Assembly: GCF_002807685.1 (NCBI RefSeq)
Contig: NZ_PEAX01000002.1
Coordinates: forward strand, 124,001-188,000
Origin: Neoalteromonas flava
GTDB lineage: Bacteria > Pseudomonadota > Gammaproteobacteria > Enterobacterales > Alteromonadaceae
Direction of reading: 5' to 3'
Length of the DNA stretch: 64,000 nucleotides
The notes under the pieces are model-generated. The model was not told the DNA's origin. It made no database searches and saw only the letters and a list, made by a program, of their open reading frames with translations. Both the position numbers and the translations under genes were made by a program. Each line of letters starts with the position of its first letter. The first letter of the stretch is position 1. Of the stretch, positions 37,008 through 47,590 are shown piece by piece.

Positions 37008-37800
37008 ATGCCCGCTCGGGATTAGGGTAAAGCAACTTATGCATAATCTTCTGGCGGAAGGGTTGCCACGTTCCCTCTTCTTGTGCCAGACGATTGGCAA
37101 TGATCCAGAGCACCTGAGGATTATGGCCCAAACCCATATGACTGCCTAAGACCTCAATATTTTCAGCGTGCTGGGACTCGTGCACCCAGTCATCACGACA
37201 GGCTTGCCAGTGCGCAATACCATCAGATTTGGAATAAATAGCGGATGAAGGCACTGGGGGTGGCTTCAACATGCGAGCCATTGAATCTGGTGAGCGTTCT
37301 GCAACATCGCCATTAATCAGTTTAAACAAGCGCGCAGCGATTGGCGCAGCGCCTTGTGGCCCGTTGAACGGACTACCTAAAGAAATCACCTGACGCACAC
37401 AATCGGGTATTTCCCGCGCAATCTCGCGGGCTAAAATACCGCCTAAACTCCAGCCGACCAGACTAACCTTGACATCATATTTCACATGTTCAGTGATCAC
37501 TCGATCAAGTAATTGATCGCTGATCACACGCTTACCATTGGTCACATGCGTACCCAAATTGCGCCCCAGTTCCCATCCACTGGCAGCATAGCCTTTCATC
37601 TTCAGGAACGTGCGCAACAAACCAGTGCTGCGGTCACTGGCCAGAAAACCTGGGATAACCATCACTGGGTGACCATCACCTTTCGGTGCACGCATTAACA
37701 AAGGCATCATCAAACCTGACGCCCCAAACTCCATCAATGCCCGACCTTCACGCAAGAGATTTAGCCTTGAAGGACGTTGGGTCGATAACGATTTACTCAT
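37006..37800 (-). CDS. Alpha/beta-hydrolase (lipase/esterase-like)
   Basis: A 264-residue soluble hydrolase. The nucleophile elbow GWSLGG has Ser 118, an N-terminal PVMVIPGFLASD carries the oxyanion region near 46, and a late HMGLGHNP supplies the likely catalytic His near 231. It overlaps the wax ester synthase gene by four bases (ATGA), so the two are translated together. A role in releasing or editing neutral lipids is therefore a reasonable inference; the substrate is unproven. Confidence 0.85.
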   Translation of the reverse strand: MSKSLSTQRPSRLNLLREGRALMEFGASGLMMPLLMRAPKGDGHPVMVIPGFLASDRSTGLLRTFLKMKGYAASGWELGRNLGTHVTNGKRVISDQLLDRVITEHVKYDVKVSLVGWSLGGILAREIAREIPDCVRQVISLGSPFNGPQGAAPIAARLFKLINGDVAERSPDSMARMLKPPPVPSSAIYSKSDGIAHWQACRDDWVHESQHAENIEVLGSHMGLGHNPQVLWIIANRLAQEEGTWQPFRQKIMHKLLYPNPERA

Positions 37801-39260
37801 AAATGTTGCTCTTCGTTACTAATCAATGCATTTAACGCTGCAAAGGCACGCACGCGCTGCTCCACTAACTCTTCGAGTTCCAACGCGGACTCCCGCAAGT
37901 AACGCGCAAACATATTCATGTCGGGCATAATGTTTGCTGCACTCGTTGGACTGATCGACAGCGTATTGGCGTAACTGAACACAGGAATAATAAGTCCCAT
38001 GCCATCATAGACCGGTGCAGTGCCCATATTGACCAAAAGCTTGTGGCCTGACAGATAGACCGGAACTGGCGGCCCTGGCACATTGGTGATCACTAGATTG
38101 AAAAAAGGCTTATGTCGTTTTGCCAAAGCATGTTTGGCGTAAAACCGCGAAGCCACACCAGCAAGACCAAAGGGGATCAATTCAGCGAATCCCATTAAAC
38201 TGCGCGCATCAACGGCTTCTTGATAACGTTTTTCAGCTTTAGTATTCGCAACAATGGCACGAAAGCGCTCCATCGGATCGGCTATCTCTGTGGCCAACTG
38301 CACATACATTGCGGCGACTTGATTACCCATCGCATTTTTTTCGTCTTCCGTACGCGTACTAACCGGTACCATAGCGACAATCGACTCGTCAGGTAATTGG
38401 TCTTTCTCCAACAAATATTTACGTATTGCGCCTGCACAAATAGCCAATACCGCATCATTTAAGGAGGCGCCTTTGACGCCTCGACGTAAGGCCTTAACGC
38501 GATGTAGTTCAAGCACCGCACTGTCCCACTTGCGCTCACGCTCAACAACTCCATTTAAGATTGATTTAGGTGCACTAAAAGGCAACGTAGGCGGCTTTAT
38601 ACCTTCAAAGCGGGTAAGGTAACTGGCTTTCAATGCCGCCTTTCCCGCATCCCAAATCAAACCGGGGATTTTACCTGGTCGTGTTACCCAGTTGACCGCT
38701 GACCGCCCTAATAATCCGAGATTCCCAGGGGCTTCCGGTGAGCCAACATTCTCCTCTTCCGGCGCTACGCTGTGTGGCTTGGGCGAGATATCAAACAGCA
38801 TGCTCATCAGATCGGCACCGGACTTACCATCAAAGCCCGCATGATGAATTTTGCTGATCAATGCGATGGAGCCTTGCGGTACTTGCGCAATTGAATCGAC
38901 TCCGCTGACGAAAACAAACTCCCACAAGGGTTTGTCTCGCTCAATTTGCCCAGAAAATATATCAGACGCTAATTGCCGTAATTCCTGCCACCCGCCAGGT
39001 TTAGCCAACGTTTCATGCCGAATATGCCGCTGCAAATCAAAATCCGGGTCATCTACCCAGTAAGGGCGGTCAATTCCCATCGGTACGCTCACCAACTTTT
39101 GCCGTAAGCGGGGAACTATGTGCACGCGCTGTTCGATAAACTCAACAAAGGTGTGATAATCGAGGGAGCCTTCAACAATCGCCACACCACCAATGTGCAT
39201 GGGTATTGTGTCAGACTCTAGATATAAAAATGCGGCGTCTAGCCCGCTGAGCGACTCCAT
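37797..39260 (-). CDS. Wax ester synthase / acyl-CoA:diacylglycerol acyltransferase (WS/DGAT)
   Basis: A 487-residue acyltransferase that makes wax esters or triacylglycerol from acyl-CoA. The active-site HHxxxDG motif is HHAGFDG with His 139, His 140 and Asp 144. Other family landmarks are PLWEF near 112, the late NVPGPPVPVYLSG near 398 and a C-terminal SYANTLSIS. It is the upstream partner of the hydrolase gene. Together with isocitrate lyase and malate synthase next door, it points to storage-lipid metabolism. Confidence 0.95.
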   Translation of the reverse strand: MESLSGLDAAFLYLESDTIPMHIGGVAIVEGSLDYHTFVEFIEQRVHIVPRLRQKLVSVPMGIDRPYWVDDPDFDLQRHIRHETLAKPGGWQELRQLASDIFSGQIERDKPLWEFVFVSGVDSIAQVPQGSIALISKIHHAGFDGKSGADLMSMLFDISPKPHSVAPEEENVGSPEAPGNLGLLGRSAVNWVTRPGKIPGLIWDAGKAALKASYLTRFEGIKPPTLPFSAPKSILNGVVERERKWDSAVLELHRVKALRRGVKGASLNDAVLAICAGAIRKYLLEKDQLPDESIVAMVPVSTRTEDEKNAMGNQVAAMYVQLATEIADPMERFRAIVANTKAEKRYQEAVDARSLMGFAELIPFGLAGVASRFYAKHALAKRHKPFFNLVITNVPGPPVPVYLSGHKLLVNMGTAPVYDGMGLIIPVFSYANTLSISPTSAANIMPDMNMFARYLRESALELEELVEQRVRAFAALNALISNEEQHL

Positions 39261-39657
39261 AATGGATCCTCAATAATTGTTAATTAGATGTTAATTGAGC
39301 TAGCACTGTTCATCAAGTCGCTTGTCTATTCAGAATTTCTATAAGCATCAGTCAAAATAAAGAATAAATGCCTCCCTTAAATTCAGCAAAGGCTTAATGT
39401 AACCATACAGCTATTGGCAAGTGCCGTTAATTGGGTCACCGCCTGTACCCAAATCATATCAGCACTTTTGATAACTGGATCCATACCGAAACATTGCGCT
39501 ACCAGCGATTCATAAGCCCAGACACGTTGAATTACTTCGTCAGATAAATTGATACATATCAATCTGACTCATCTAAGACTAAAGACCTAGCTACTAATCT
39601 CTCGCAAAGTCTATATAATCATTTTTAAGAATAGAGCAAACCTAACCTATTTAAAGC
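39261..39657. other. Divergent intergenic region between WS/DGAT and lysR
   Basis: Almost 400 bases with no supported gene. It holds the 16-bp dyad at 39548-39563 and a TATAAT at about 39613-39618 that could be the -10 of lysR. AT-rich short runs elsewhere showed no repeat I could confirm. Because the two genes diverge, control of both from this region is plausible. Confidence 0.5.
39548..39563. promoter_or_regulatory. 16-bp dyad, possible LysR-type operator
   Basis: ATTGATA and TATCAAT face each other across CA, 95 bases upstream of lysR. LysR regulators bind interrupted dyads upstream of their own gene, so this is a fair candidate; the exact T-N11-A spacing is not met. Confidence 0.4.
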
Positions 39658-40599
39658 ATGAATATAGCAAAAGTGGATTTAAACCTATTGGTATACTTGG
39701 ATGTATTGTTGCGTGAAGGCAGCGTAACCAAGGCGGCAAATCAACTCAGTATTACGCAGCCAGCCATGAGCAATGGACTTAAGCGTCTGCGTGATCTATT
39801 CAAAGATCCACTTCTGGTACGCACCAGCGACGGTATGACGCCAACCCAGCGAGCGTTGGAGCTCCAACCAATTATTCGTGATGTATTGGCGCGCTTAGAA
39901 ACGTCTATTCAGCCAGAAACTGAATTCGACCCAGCCAATAGTGATCGCACATTTCGAATAATGACGTCAGACTACGCAGAATCGACCCTACTGTTGGAGT
40001 TAGTTGGGCGTCTACGTGAATTAGCCCCTAATATTACGCTAGATTTGATTACTCCTAGTGATGTTAACTTTCATGATGTTGAGCAAGGAAAAGTCGACAT
40101 GGCGATAAATCGCTTTGACGAGTTACCTTTGTCGTTTCACCAAAAAGTCATTTGGTATGACACATTCTCATGCGTGATCAGTAGCAACAATCCACAGAAA
40201 AAGAATTTTGACTTAAACGCATACTTGAGTGGGCAGCATATTTGGGTAAGTAAAACTGGCTTTGGCGTAGGCGTGGGTATCGACCCGAACGAAGTACAAA
40301 AACTCGGGTGGGTTGACGCAGAACTAACCAAACTGGGTAAACAGCGGGATATTCGCGTGTTTACACGGCACTATCATGCTGCATTACAGATGGCCAAGAC
40401 TCAAAACTTAATTGCGACGTTACCCAGTCGAGCAGCGCGCATTCTGGCAGATGATCCAGCAGTGAGCATTGTCGAGCCACCATTTGATATCCCACCCATT
40501 GCACTGAAGATGGCTTGGAGCGCGCTTTTACACCACGACGCGGGCCATATATGGTTACGCCGCTTGATTGCGGATGTGGGTAATGAAATCGCTAATTAA
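39658..40599 (+). CDS. LysR-family transcriptional regulator
   Basis: A 313-residue regulator with the N-terminal winged helix-turn-helix (LLVYLDVLLREGSVTKAANQL, then SITQPAMSNGLKRLRDLF) and a C-terminal substrate-binding domain (about 90-300) of two alpha/beta lobes. It reads toward malate synthase G, 120 bases away, and diverges from the wax ester synthase gene. Control of one or both is inferred from position. The effector cannot be read. Confidence 0.93.
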   Translation: MNIAKVDLNLLVYLDVLLREGSVTKAANQLSITQPAMSNGLKRLRDLFKDPLLVRTSDGMTPTQRALELQPIIRDVLARLETSIQPETEFDPANSDRTFRIMTSDYAESTLLLELVGRLRELAPNITLDLITPSDVNFHDVEQGKVDMAINRFDELPLSFHQKVIWYDTFSCVISSNNPQKKNFDLNAYLSGQHIWVSKTGFGVGVGIDPNEVQKLGWVDAELTKLGKQRDIRVFTRHYHAALQMAKTQNLIATLPSRAARILADDPAVSIVEPPFDIPPIALKMAWSALLHHDAGHIWLRRLIADVGNEIAN

Positions 40600-40699
40600 A
40601 TATCACTGTCGCATTATTAGCCTGCAACTATCATTCACAGTGGTTATATTAGCCATGGAAGGCATAAATTAAACAACAGGCTCGATTCATGGTCTACTG

Positions 40700-40720
40700 C
40701 GCAATAATGTAATTATCGCG
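40700..40720. promoter_or_regulatory. Imperfect dyad at the malate synthase start
   Basis: CGCAATAAT and its opposed copy ATTATCGCG form an imperfect 21-bp dyad just before the ATG at 40735. It overlaps the expected RNA polymerase or ribosome region and could be a repressor site. Confidence 0.35.
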
Positions 40721-40734
40721 TGAGAGAGTTTTCT

Positions 40735-42918
40735 ATGGCAATTTCAGAACAGCCAAGAGTTATTCGCAATCAACTGCATATCGCGCAGTGTCTATTTGAT
40801 TTCATCGAAACAAAAGCCCTGCCCGGCTCAGGCGTCACGAGTGAGCAGTTTTGGTCAGGCTTTGCAGCTATTGCGGCCGAATTTACACCGCGAAATAAGG
40901 CGCTGCTAGCCAAAAGAGACTCAATACAAGCGGAACTGGACAACTACCACAAAAAACACCAGAAACTCGACCCTTCCGCATACAAAACTTTTTTGCAATC
41001 GATAGGTTACTTGGTGGATCCGCCTCAAGACGTAACCATTGAAACCCAAAATGTGGATGACGAGATTGCCCTAAAAGCCGGCCCACAGCTAGTCGTTCCG
41101 ATCAACAATGCGCGTTACGCGTTAAACGCAGTGAATGCGCGCTGGGGCAGTTTATATGATGCGCTCTACGGCACCGATGTTATCGCTGAAACCGACGGTA
41201 AAGAGCGTGGCCAAGGCTACAACCCCACGCGTGGCTCCGAAGTTATTCGCCATGCAAGACTTTGGCTAGATACAATCGCTCCACTGCAACAAGGTTCACA
41301 CGTTGACGCTACCGCTTATTCAATAAGTGAAGAAGGTTTGTTAGTTAGTTTGGCAGATGGCACGGTCACCCAACTAACAGAGCGCGGCGCTTTCGCTGGA
41401 TATCAGGGAGATGTGACTGCTCCTTCAGCCATTTTGCTGCGCCATAACGGCCTCCATGCAGAACTTCAAATTGAGCCTGAACACCCTATTGCAAAGTCTG
41501 ATCCTGCCGGATTAAAAGATATTTTACTTGAATCAGCCTTAACCACGATTATGGACTGCGAAGATTCAGTTGCAGCCGTTGATGCCGAAGACAAAACCTT
41601 AGTTTACAGCAATTGGTTGGGGTTGATGCAGGGCACACTGAGTATAGATGTCGACAAAGGTGGCAAAACCTTCACCCGCGCAATGAATGAAGACCGACAC
41701 TATGATCGTTTACACGGTGGCAAGTATACCGTTTCAGGCCGCAGTCTTATGTTTGTGCGAAACGTCGGTCACCTAATGCGCAATGACGCCATTCTGTTCG
41801 ATGGTGAGCCGATTTTCGAAGGGATCATGGATGGTGTCATTACCAGTTTAATCGGCAAGCATGATTTGCTCAGAAATAGCCCCTTTGAAAACTCAACGCA
41901 GGGCAGTATCTATATCGTTAAGCCGAAAATGCACGGTCCGGAAGAGGTCGCATATACGAACGACCTATTTAGTGCTGTTGAACAAGCGCTCACAATACCA
42001 GAGAATGCGATTAAAATGGGCATCATGGACGAAGAGCGCAGAACGTCAGTTAATTTGAAAGCCTGCATTAACGCTGCTAAATCACGAGTGGTTTTCATTA
42101 ACACTGGGTTTCTTGACCGCACCGGTGATGAAATTCATACCTCCATGCATGCCGGTGCGTTCGCCGACAAAGCCACGCTTAAAACACTTCCTTGGATCAA
42201 AGCCTATGAACATGCCAATGTCACCATTGGACTGGAATGTGGGTTAAGTGGCAAAGCTCAGATTGGCAAAGGCATGTGGCCAATTCCTGATCAAATGGCG
42301 AATATGATGGAGGCCAAAATAGGCCACCCCAAGGCGGGGGCTAACACCGCGTGGGTGCCATCACCTACCGCAGCTACGCTGCATGCGCTGCACTACCATC
42401 AGGTTGACGTTTTTACTATTCAGGAGTCATTGCAAAGCCAAGCGTATGACGGATTAGATGATATCTTAACGATCCCTTTGGGCACGCCAGCCACTGACCT
42501 ATCCGCTGAGCAATTGCAGCGCGAAATTGATAATAATGTGCAAGGTATTTTAGGGTATGTTGTGCGCTGGGTGCATCAAGGTGTTGGCTGTTCTAAAGTT
42601 CCGGATATAAATAACGTAGGCCTGATGGAAGACCGCGCCACGCTGCGGATCTCCAGTCAGCTTTTGGCGAATTGGTTGCTGCACAACGTGATAACAGCTG
42701 AACAAGTCATGCAATCTCTTGATAAAATGGCGGTAATGGTGGACGAGCAAAACGCCAATGATCCAGAGTATATTGCCATGGCCCCGGACCTTAACTCTTC
42801 AATTGGATTTCAGGCCGCGCGAGACCTTATTTTTAAAGGGTGCGAGCAACCTAGCGGTTATACCGAACCGTTACTCCACGCAAAGCGCATAGAGATGAAA
42901 CGTGTGCTCGGACGCTAG
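40735..42918 (+). CDS. glcB: Malate synthase G
   Basis: Condenses glyoxylate with acetyl-CoA to malate, the second step of the glyoxylate shunt. From the ATG at 40735 it has 727 residues, the G-type length. Visible landmarks are the acidic [13 protein letters not shown] metal-binding region near 270, the glyoxylate-binding loop NRGWLGLM-like SNWLGLM near 293, and [16 protein letters not shown] near 455. A GTG at 40720 is a poorer start. GAGAG precedes the ATG. Pairs functionally with aceA. Confidence 0.96.
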   Translation: MAISEQPRVIRNQLHIAQCLFDFIETKALPGSGVTSEQFWSGFAAIAAEFTPRNKALLAKRDSIQAELDNYHKKHQKLDPSAYKTFLQSIGYLVDPPQDVTIETQNVDDEIALKAGPQLVVPINNARYALNAVNARWGSLYDALYGTDVIAETDGKERGQGYNPTRGSEVIRHARLWLDTIAPLQQGSHVDATAYSISEEGLLVSLADGTVTQLTERGAFAGYQGDVTAPSAILLRHNGLHAELQIEPEHPIAKSDPAGLKDILLESALTTIMDCEDSVAAVDAEDKTLVYSNWLGLMQGTLSIDVDKGGKTFTRAMNEDRHYDRLHGGKYTVSGRSLMFVRNVGHLMRNDAILFDGEPIFEGIMDGVITSLIGKHDLLRNSPFENSTQGSIYIVKPKMHGPEEVAYTNDLFSAVEQALTIPENAIKMGIMDEERRTSVNLKACINAAKSRVVFINTGFLDRTGDEIHTSMHAGAFADKATLKTLPWIKAYEHANVTIGLECGLSGKAQIGKGMWPIPDQMANMMEAKIGHPKAGANTAWVPSPTAATLHALHYHQVDVFTIQESLQSQAYDGLDDILTIPLGTPATDLSAEQLQREIDNNVQGILGYVVRWVHQGVGCSKVPDINNVGLMEDRATLRISSQLLANWLLHNVITAEQVMQSLDKMAVMVDEQNANDPEYIAMAPDLNSSIGFQAARDLIFKGCEQPSGYTEPLLHAKRIEMKRVLGR

Positions 42919-43010
42919 AACAACAATACAGGGGCCTTTATCAGCATGATTTTCTGGCGTTTTTATTAAACGCAACTAGGCTTAGATCATCTGACTGGTT
43001 TAGGCTCGCT

Positions 43011-43844
43011 ATGACAGAACAACCCATCGTTCCAATTTTTTCCGGAGGCGGTACTCGACTCCCCGCACACATTGGAATTTTGCAGGCATTGCATGATTTA
43101 GAACTTAGATTTGACACCTTGGTTGGCGTCTCAGGTGGTTCAATTGTGGCAGCGCTCTATGCGTCAGGGTTTAAGCTCGAGGAAATCTATAAATTAGCAC
43201 TTGAGACCAACTTCAAGCAGTTCCGAGAATTCTCTATATTGCGTCTAATATTTCAAGGTGGCCTCGCCTCTGGGGAACGCTTTGAAAAATGGATGGATAA
43301 GCAATTAGACGGTCGTCTGTTTGGTGATCTGAATATGGACCTTAACATCTTAGCGACGGACATAAATGGCGGTGGACCGGTGGTGTTTAATCGTAGATTA
43401 ACCCCCGACATTAAAGTGTCGAAAGCCATTCGCTACTCCATGTCTATCCCCTTAATTTTTAGCTTTCAGATCTACAAGCATCATGTAATGGTTGATGGTG
43501 CCATACTGGCCGAAGATGCTTTATTTGAGGACTGGCGTGGTGATGGCACGCCCAGTGTATGTTTTCGCTTAAAAAGTGAGATGCGCGAGCGCCCATTGAA
43601 CGCGAAGCAACGGTTGATGCTTCCGCAATATGTTGGACTATTGATCCGCACCTTTATGACAGCGATTTCACGCGAATACGTACATGCCGACCACTGGCAC
43701 AATACGTTAGTTATTAATACCGGCGATGCCTCTGCAGTGGACTTTGATATGACCGAAGAGCAAAAACACCAGTTATATCAAGTGGGTTATGAAACCGTAA
43801 AAAACTTCCTGCCAACGAAGTTACCTAAGGCTCGGAAAGCTTAA
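43011..43844 (+). CDS. Patatin-like phospholipase
   Basis: A 277-residue soluble lipid hydrolase. The oxyanion loop is GGGTR at residues 12-16, the nucleophile is Ser 41 in GVSGGS, and the second catalytic residue is the Asp of VDGA near 163. It has no signal peptide, so it acts in the cytosol or at the inner face of the membrane. Position beside malate synthase and the storage-lipid genes suggests lipid turnover, which is inference. Confidence 0.92.
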   Translation: MTEQPIVPIFSGGGTRLPAHIGILQALHDLELRFDTLVGVSGGSIVAALYASGFKLEEIYKLALETNFKQFREFSILRLIFQGGLASGERFEKWMDKQLDGRLFGDLNMDLNILATDINGGGPVVFNRRLTPDIKVSKAIRYSMSIPLIFSFQIYKHHVMVDGAILAEDALFEDWRGDGTPSVCFRLKSEMRERPLNAKQRLMLPQYVGLLIRTFMTAISREYVHADHWHNTLVINTGDASAVDFDMTEEQKHQLYQVGYETVKNFLPTKLPKARKA

Positions 43845-43930
43845 AAAAACCAAAGGTATTTCAACAAAAAGTTCGCCTATGTTCAAAACTAGCGTCCTCG
43901 TTCGAATCGTCATATGATAATTAGCCTATG

Positions 43931-43945
43931 TTACAAGCCTTGTAA
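43931..43945. repeat. 15-bp inverted repeat before the acyltransferase-3 gene
   Basis: TTACAAG and CTTGTAA flank a single C, 66 bases upstream of the acyltransferase gene. It could be an operator; no T-run follows. Confidence 0.35.
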
Positions 43946-44010
43946 TTAAGCTTATACGCTGCCCAATAAGGCTTACCACTTCGATTTACGCGGCAAGGAT
44001 TGATTAAGTT

Positions 44011-45135
44011 ATGAATTTGATACCAAGGGAAAACCACTTTATTTGGATGCGGTACTTGGCAGCCTTTTCAATCATGCTATCTCATTCTAGACAGTTCAAT
44101 ACCGCACCAGACAATTACTCGTCGATCGCCGCTACTTTGACATGGCTTTATCCTGGCGTTCCGGTCTTATTCTTTATCAGTGGATTTCTTATTTCTTTGA
44201 GCTCTACTAATAGCAAGTCTTTGACAGAGTTTCTCGTCAAGCGAGTACTAAGAATTTATCCACCATTATGGGCTGCGTTTGGCGTTTCTGTCGTCACCAT
44301 ATTTGCCACCGGGATGGTACAGTTTGATACCTTAAACTGGTTATCTTTTATTGCTTGGAGTGCAGGCCAACTTACGTTTGTTTTCTTTTATCATCCTGAT
44401 TTTCTAAGCCACGTGGGTACTGGTGTTTTTAATTGTAGTTTGTGGGTAATCCCCGTTATATTACAATTTTACCTAGTTGCGCCCATGTTAGGTCGCATAG
44501 ACCGCAAATGGCAGGCCTCTAACAAACCATATCTGATTTATGGGGTGCTTCTTGCCTGTGCGATTTTTAACATAGTATTTCACTATTTCCACAATCACCA
44601 CACCTCAAATGTGACCAAGGTTATTCATTTTTTAACGTTTCTGCCTTGGCTGTTCTTCTTTGTACTTGGCTACGTATTTGCCAGAGACTTTAGAAAAATT
44701 CAGCCTTTATTTAAAAGTGCAACATTCTGGGTGATCTGCCATTTGGTTTTGTTTTACCTACTAAACCAATTAGGCTTCAAGTGGGGTAGAAACGATATCA
44801 ATCCGCTTCTTTTTGTGTTTCTTGCCATGTTTGTGATGAGCATAGGATTTAAACCGCAGAGTAAATTTAAGGCGTTTAATCAACTAGAAAATACGCTTGG
44901 ACGGAATGATATTTCCTTCGGCTTATTCGTTTATCACATGGCTGTGCTTAATACGATAATGTATCTTGGGGTATTCGAGTCTAACTGGTTTGCTAGATGT
45001 TTATTATTCTTTGGTGTGACTATAGCGGTTTCGACAGCGAGCTTATTTTTACTGGAAAAACCGATAAGAAACCGCAGGGACAGCATTATTGCGCTGCTAA
45101 CGTCGAGGCAAAAGAAAAGCTCTGATCCAGCCTAG
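44011..45135 (+). CDS. Acyltransferase-3 family membrane protein (first copy)
   Basis: A 374-residue integral membrane protein with about ten helices. The N-terminal FIWMRYLAAFSIMLSHS contains the usual Arg and His of the acyltransferase-3 (OatA/NodX) family, near residues 14-26, and FFISGFLISLSS follows near 54. Such enzymes add acetyl or other acyl groups to exported sugars. It is at the edge of the surface-polysaccharide block and converges on the epimerase gene. The acceptor is unknown. Confidence 0.88.
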   Translation: MNLIPRENHFIWMRYLAAFSIMLSHSRQFNTAPDNYSSIAATLTWLYPGVPVLFFISGFLISLSSTNSKSLTEFLVKRVLRIYPPLWAAFGVSVVTIFATGMVQFDTLNWLSFIAWSAGQLTFVFFYHPDFLSHVGTGVFNCSLWVIPVILQFYLVAPMLGRIDRKWQASNKPYLIYGVLLACAIFNIVFHYFHNHHTSNVTKVIHFLTFLPWLFFFVLGYVFARDFRKIQPLFKSATFWVICHLVLFYLLNQLGFKWGRNDINPLLFVFLAMFVMSIGFKPQSKFKAFNQLENTLGRNDISFGLFVYHMAVLNTIMYLGVFESNWFARCLLFFGVTIAVSTASLFLLEKPIRNRRDSIIALLTSRQKKSSDPA

Positions 45136-45242
45136 AAAGGCTGAATGGGAATTAGATAACAAATAAAATCGTGGTCAGGATAGTCTGTCAATACAGTCAA
45201 CCCAGACATATCACTGACCCAAAATAAATGTAACCTGGTGAC

Positions 45243-46259
45243 CTATACCTGATAAAAGTCGCGATACCATTTTACGAAGTTACCAATCCCTTCTTGGATG
45301 GTGGTTTTCGGGCGGTAACCAACATCGTCAACCAATGCTTCGACATCAGCATAGGTATCAGGAACGTCCCCTAACTGCAGCGGTAACAAGTTCTTTTCCG
45401 CCGTCTTGCCCAAAGCCTTCTCAAGCGTTTCTATATATTCAAGCAAATGCACTGGCGTTTGCGCACCAATATTATACACCCGCCACGGCGCTTTGCTGGT
45501 ACCCGGGTCAGGCTGCTTGCCATTCCAAGCATCATTGCTCGCAGCCGTATTATCGAGTGTGCGAATGATGCCTTCAACGATATCGTCAACATAGGTAAAG
45601 TCACGTCGATGGTTTCCGTAGTTGAATACATCGATAGGCTTGCCTTCAAGGATCGCTTTAGTAAACAAAAAGAGCGCCATATCTGGTCTGCCCCATGGGC
45701 CGTAAACAGTGAAAAAACGTAATCCTGTAGTCGGCAAACCATACAAATGACTGTATGTGTGAGCCATAAGCTCGTTTGCTTTTTTACTTGCTGCGTACAA
45801 CGAAACCGGATGGTCCACATTGTCATGCACAGAAAATGGCATGCTCTCATTGGCACCATAAACCGAACTTGAGGATGCATAAACCAGATGCTGAACATTA
45901 TTATGTCGACAACCCTCAAGGATGTTCATAAAGCCAACGATATTGGCGTCAATGTAGGCGTGTGGATTTTCCAATGAATAACGTACCCCTGCTTGAGCAG
46001 CTAGGTGCACAACTTTGTCAAACTTTTGCTCACTGAATAATGTCGGCATACCCTCACGGTCTTCGACTGCCATTTTGACAAAGCTAAAATTATGCCCATT
46101 TGGATGCGCTTTTACCCGCTCTAGTCGGGCTTCTTTAAGTGATACATCATAATAATCATTTAAGTTATCGACCCCGACGACTTCATCGCCACGCTCCAAT
46201 AAATACAATGAAACGTGTGATCCAATGAAGCCAGCAGCTCCGGTTACTAATACTTTCAT
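45243..46259 (-). CDS. UDP-glucuronate 4-epimerase-like NAD-dependent epimerase
   Basis: A 338-residue short-chain dehydrogenase-type sugar-nucleotide epimerase. The Rossmann GAAGFIGSH motif is at residues 7-15, SSSSVYG near 129 and the catalytic YxxxK as YAASKKANE near 154. The sequence resembles UDP-glucuronate 4-epimerases (UDP-galacturonate makers). It starts nine bases after the TviB-like dehydrogenase gene, so the pair would oxidise a UDP-sugar and then epimerise it. The exact substrate is inferred. Confidence 0.9.
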   Translation of the reverse strand: MKVLVTGAAGFIGSHVSLYLLERGDEVVGVDNLNDYYDVSLKEARLERVKAHPNGHNFSFVKMAVEDREGMPTLFSEQKFDKVVHLAAQAGVRYSLENPHAYIDANIVGFMNILEGCRHNNVQHLVYASSSSVYGANESMPFSVHDNVDHPVSLYAASKKANELMAHTYSHLYGLPTTGLRFFTVYGPWGRPDMALFLFTKAILEGKPIDVFNYGNHRRDFTYVDDIVEGIIRTLDNTAASNDAWNGKQPDPGTSKAPWRVYNIGAQTPVHLLEYIETLEKALGKTAEKNLLPLQLGDVPDTYADVEALVDDVGYRPKTTIQEGIGNFVKWYRDFYQV

Positions 46260-46268
46260 AACTTTTCC

Positions 46269-47549
46269 TTACAAGCGAATATCGACAGCCGCCTTGTCAA
46301 ACATATATTTCAAATCAAAAATAACTGCATTGGGTTTGCATAAACCACGCAACTGCTCATTGCTCCAACTTTTAAACTGGTGGTGCGCAACCGCGCCAAT
46401 AACCGCGTCATACTTCCCATTTTCTGGCTTGTCGATCATCGATAGGCCGTACTCATGATCAACTTCGTTTGCATCTGCCCATGGATCGAAAATGTCTAAA
46501 TTCACATGGTAACTCTCGAGTTCATGAGCAATATCGACGACCTTTGTATTGCGAATGTCAGGACAATTCTCTTTAAAGGTGATGCCCAAAAGTAAAATAT
46601 TGGCACCATTAACCATAATTTGCTTATTCAGCATAGTTTTCACTAAACGCGATACCACATATTCACCCATGCGGTCATTAATCCGGCGCCCAGCAAGAAT
46701 GACATCAGGGTGATGCCCTAACTCTTCAGCCTTATGGGTAAGATAATAAGGGTCTACGCCAATACAATGCCCACCGACCAAGCCTGGTCTAAACGGCAAA
46801 AAATTCCACTTACTGCCGGCCGCTTCAAGTACTTCTTCTGTATCGATGCCGACCCGGTCAAAAATCATGGCAAGTTCGTTAATTAAAGCAATGTTTAGGT
46901 CACGCTGCGTGTTCTCAATGACCTTCGCCGCTTCCGCCACTTTTATCGACGATGCGCGATGCGTGCCGGCTGTGATAATTGAGCGATAGAGCGCATCAAC
47001 CTTTTCAGATACTTCAGGGGTACTACCTGAAGTGACCTTGACGATCGTTTCAAGCCGATGCTTTTTGTCACCTGGGTTAATTCGCTCTGGTGAATAACCG
47101 GCATAAAAGTCTTGATTGAAAGTGAGCCCTGATTGCTGTTCTAAAATCGGAATGCACACCTCCTCGGTGGCGCCTGGATAAACCGTTGACTCATAGATAA
47201 CTGTAGTACCCGCTTGTAATACCGAGCCGATCATTTGACTGGCCTTTTGCAGAGGAGTCATATCTGGCTGCTTATTTTTATCAATCGGCGTAGGTACTGT
47301 GACAATAATGTACTCACAATCCTTTATGTCTTGAGGATTGCTGGTAAAGCTAAGCTGTGAAGCGCCTTTTAGTTCTTCACCGGAAACTTCTAAAGTATGA
47401 TCGACACCGTCTTTGAGTTCATCAATACGCGTCTGAGCAATATCGAATCCTACTGTTTTGTAATGGCGACCAAACGATACCGCCAGCGGCAATCCAACAT
47501 AACCAAGACCAATAATGGCGATTGACACAGTCTTGTCGAGCTTATTCAT
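46269..47549 (-). CDS. tviB: UDP-sugar 6-dehydrogenase (TviB/WbpO type)
   Basis: A 426-residue nucleotide-sugar dehydrogenase, related to TviB, which oxidises UDP-GlcNAc or UDP-GalNAc to the uronic acid. The NAD motif [10 protein letters not shown] lies at residues 15-24, [13 protein letters not shown] near 128 and the catalytic Cys in [15 protein letters not shown] near 252. The gene leads the two-gene uronic-acid operon with the epimerase. TviB versus UgdH identity is probable from the motif pattern but not proven. Confidence 0.88.
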   Translation of the reverse strand: MNKLDKTVSIAIIGLGYVGLPLAVSFGRHYKTVGFDIAQTRIDELKDGVDHTLEVSGEELKGASQLSFTSNPQDIKDCEYIIVTVPTPIDKNKQPDMTPLQKASQMIGSVLQAGTTVIYESTVYPGATEEVCIPILEQQSGLTFNQDFYAGYSPERINPGDKKHRLETIVKVTSGSTPEVSEKVDALYRSIITAGTHRASSIKVAEAAKVIENTQRDLNIALINELAMIFDRVGIDTEEVLEAAGSKWNFLPFRPGLVGGHCIGVDPYYLTHKAEELGHHPDVILAGRRINDRMGEYVVSRLVKTMLNKQIMVNGANILLLGITFKENCPDIRNTKVVDIAHELESYHVNLDIFDPWADANEVDHEYGLSMIDKPENGKYDAVIGAVAHHQFKSWSNEQLRGLCKPNAVIFDLKYMFDKAAVDIRL

Positions 47550-47590
47550 GTGTTACCTATTCCTTGTTAGCATTCAAACGTGCTTGAGCT

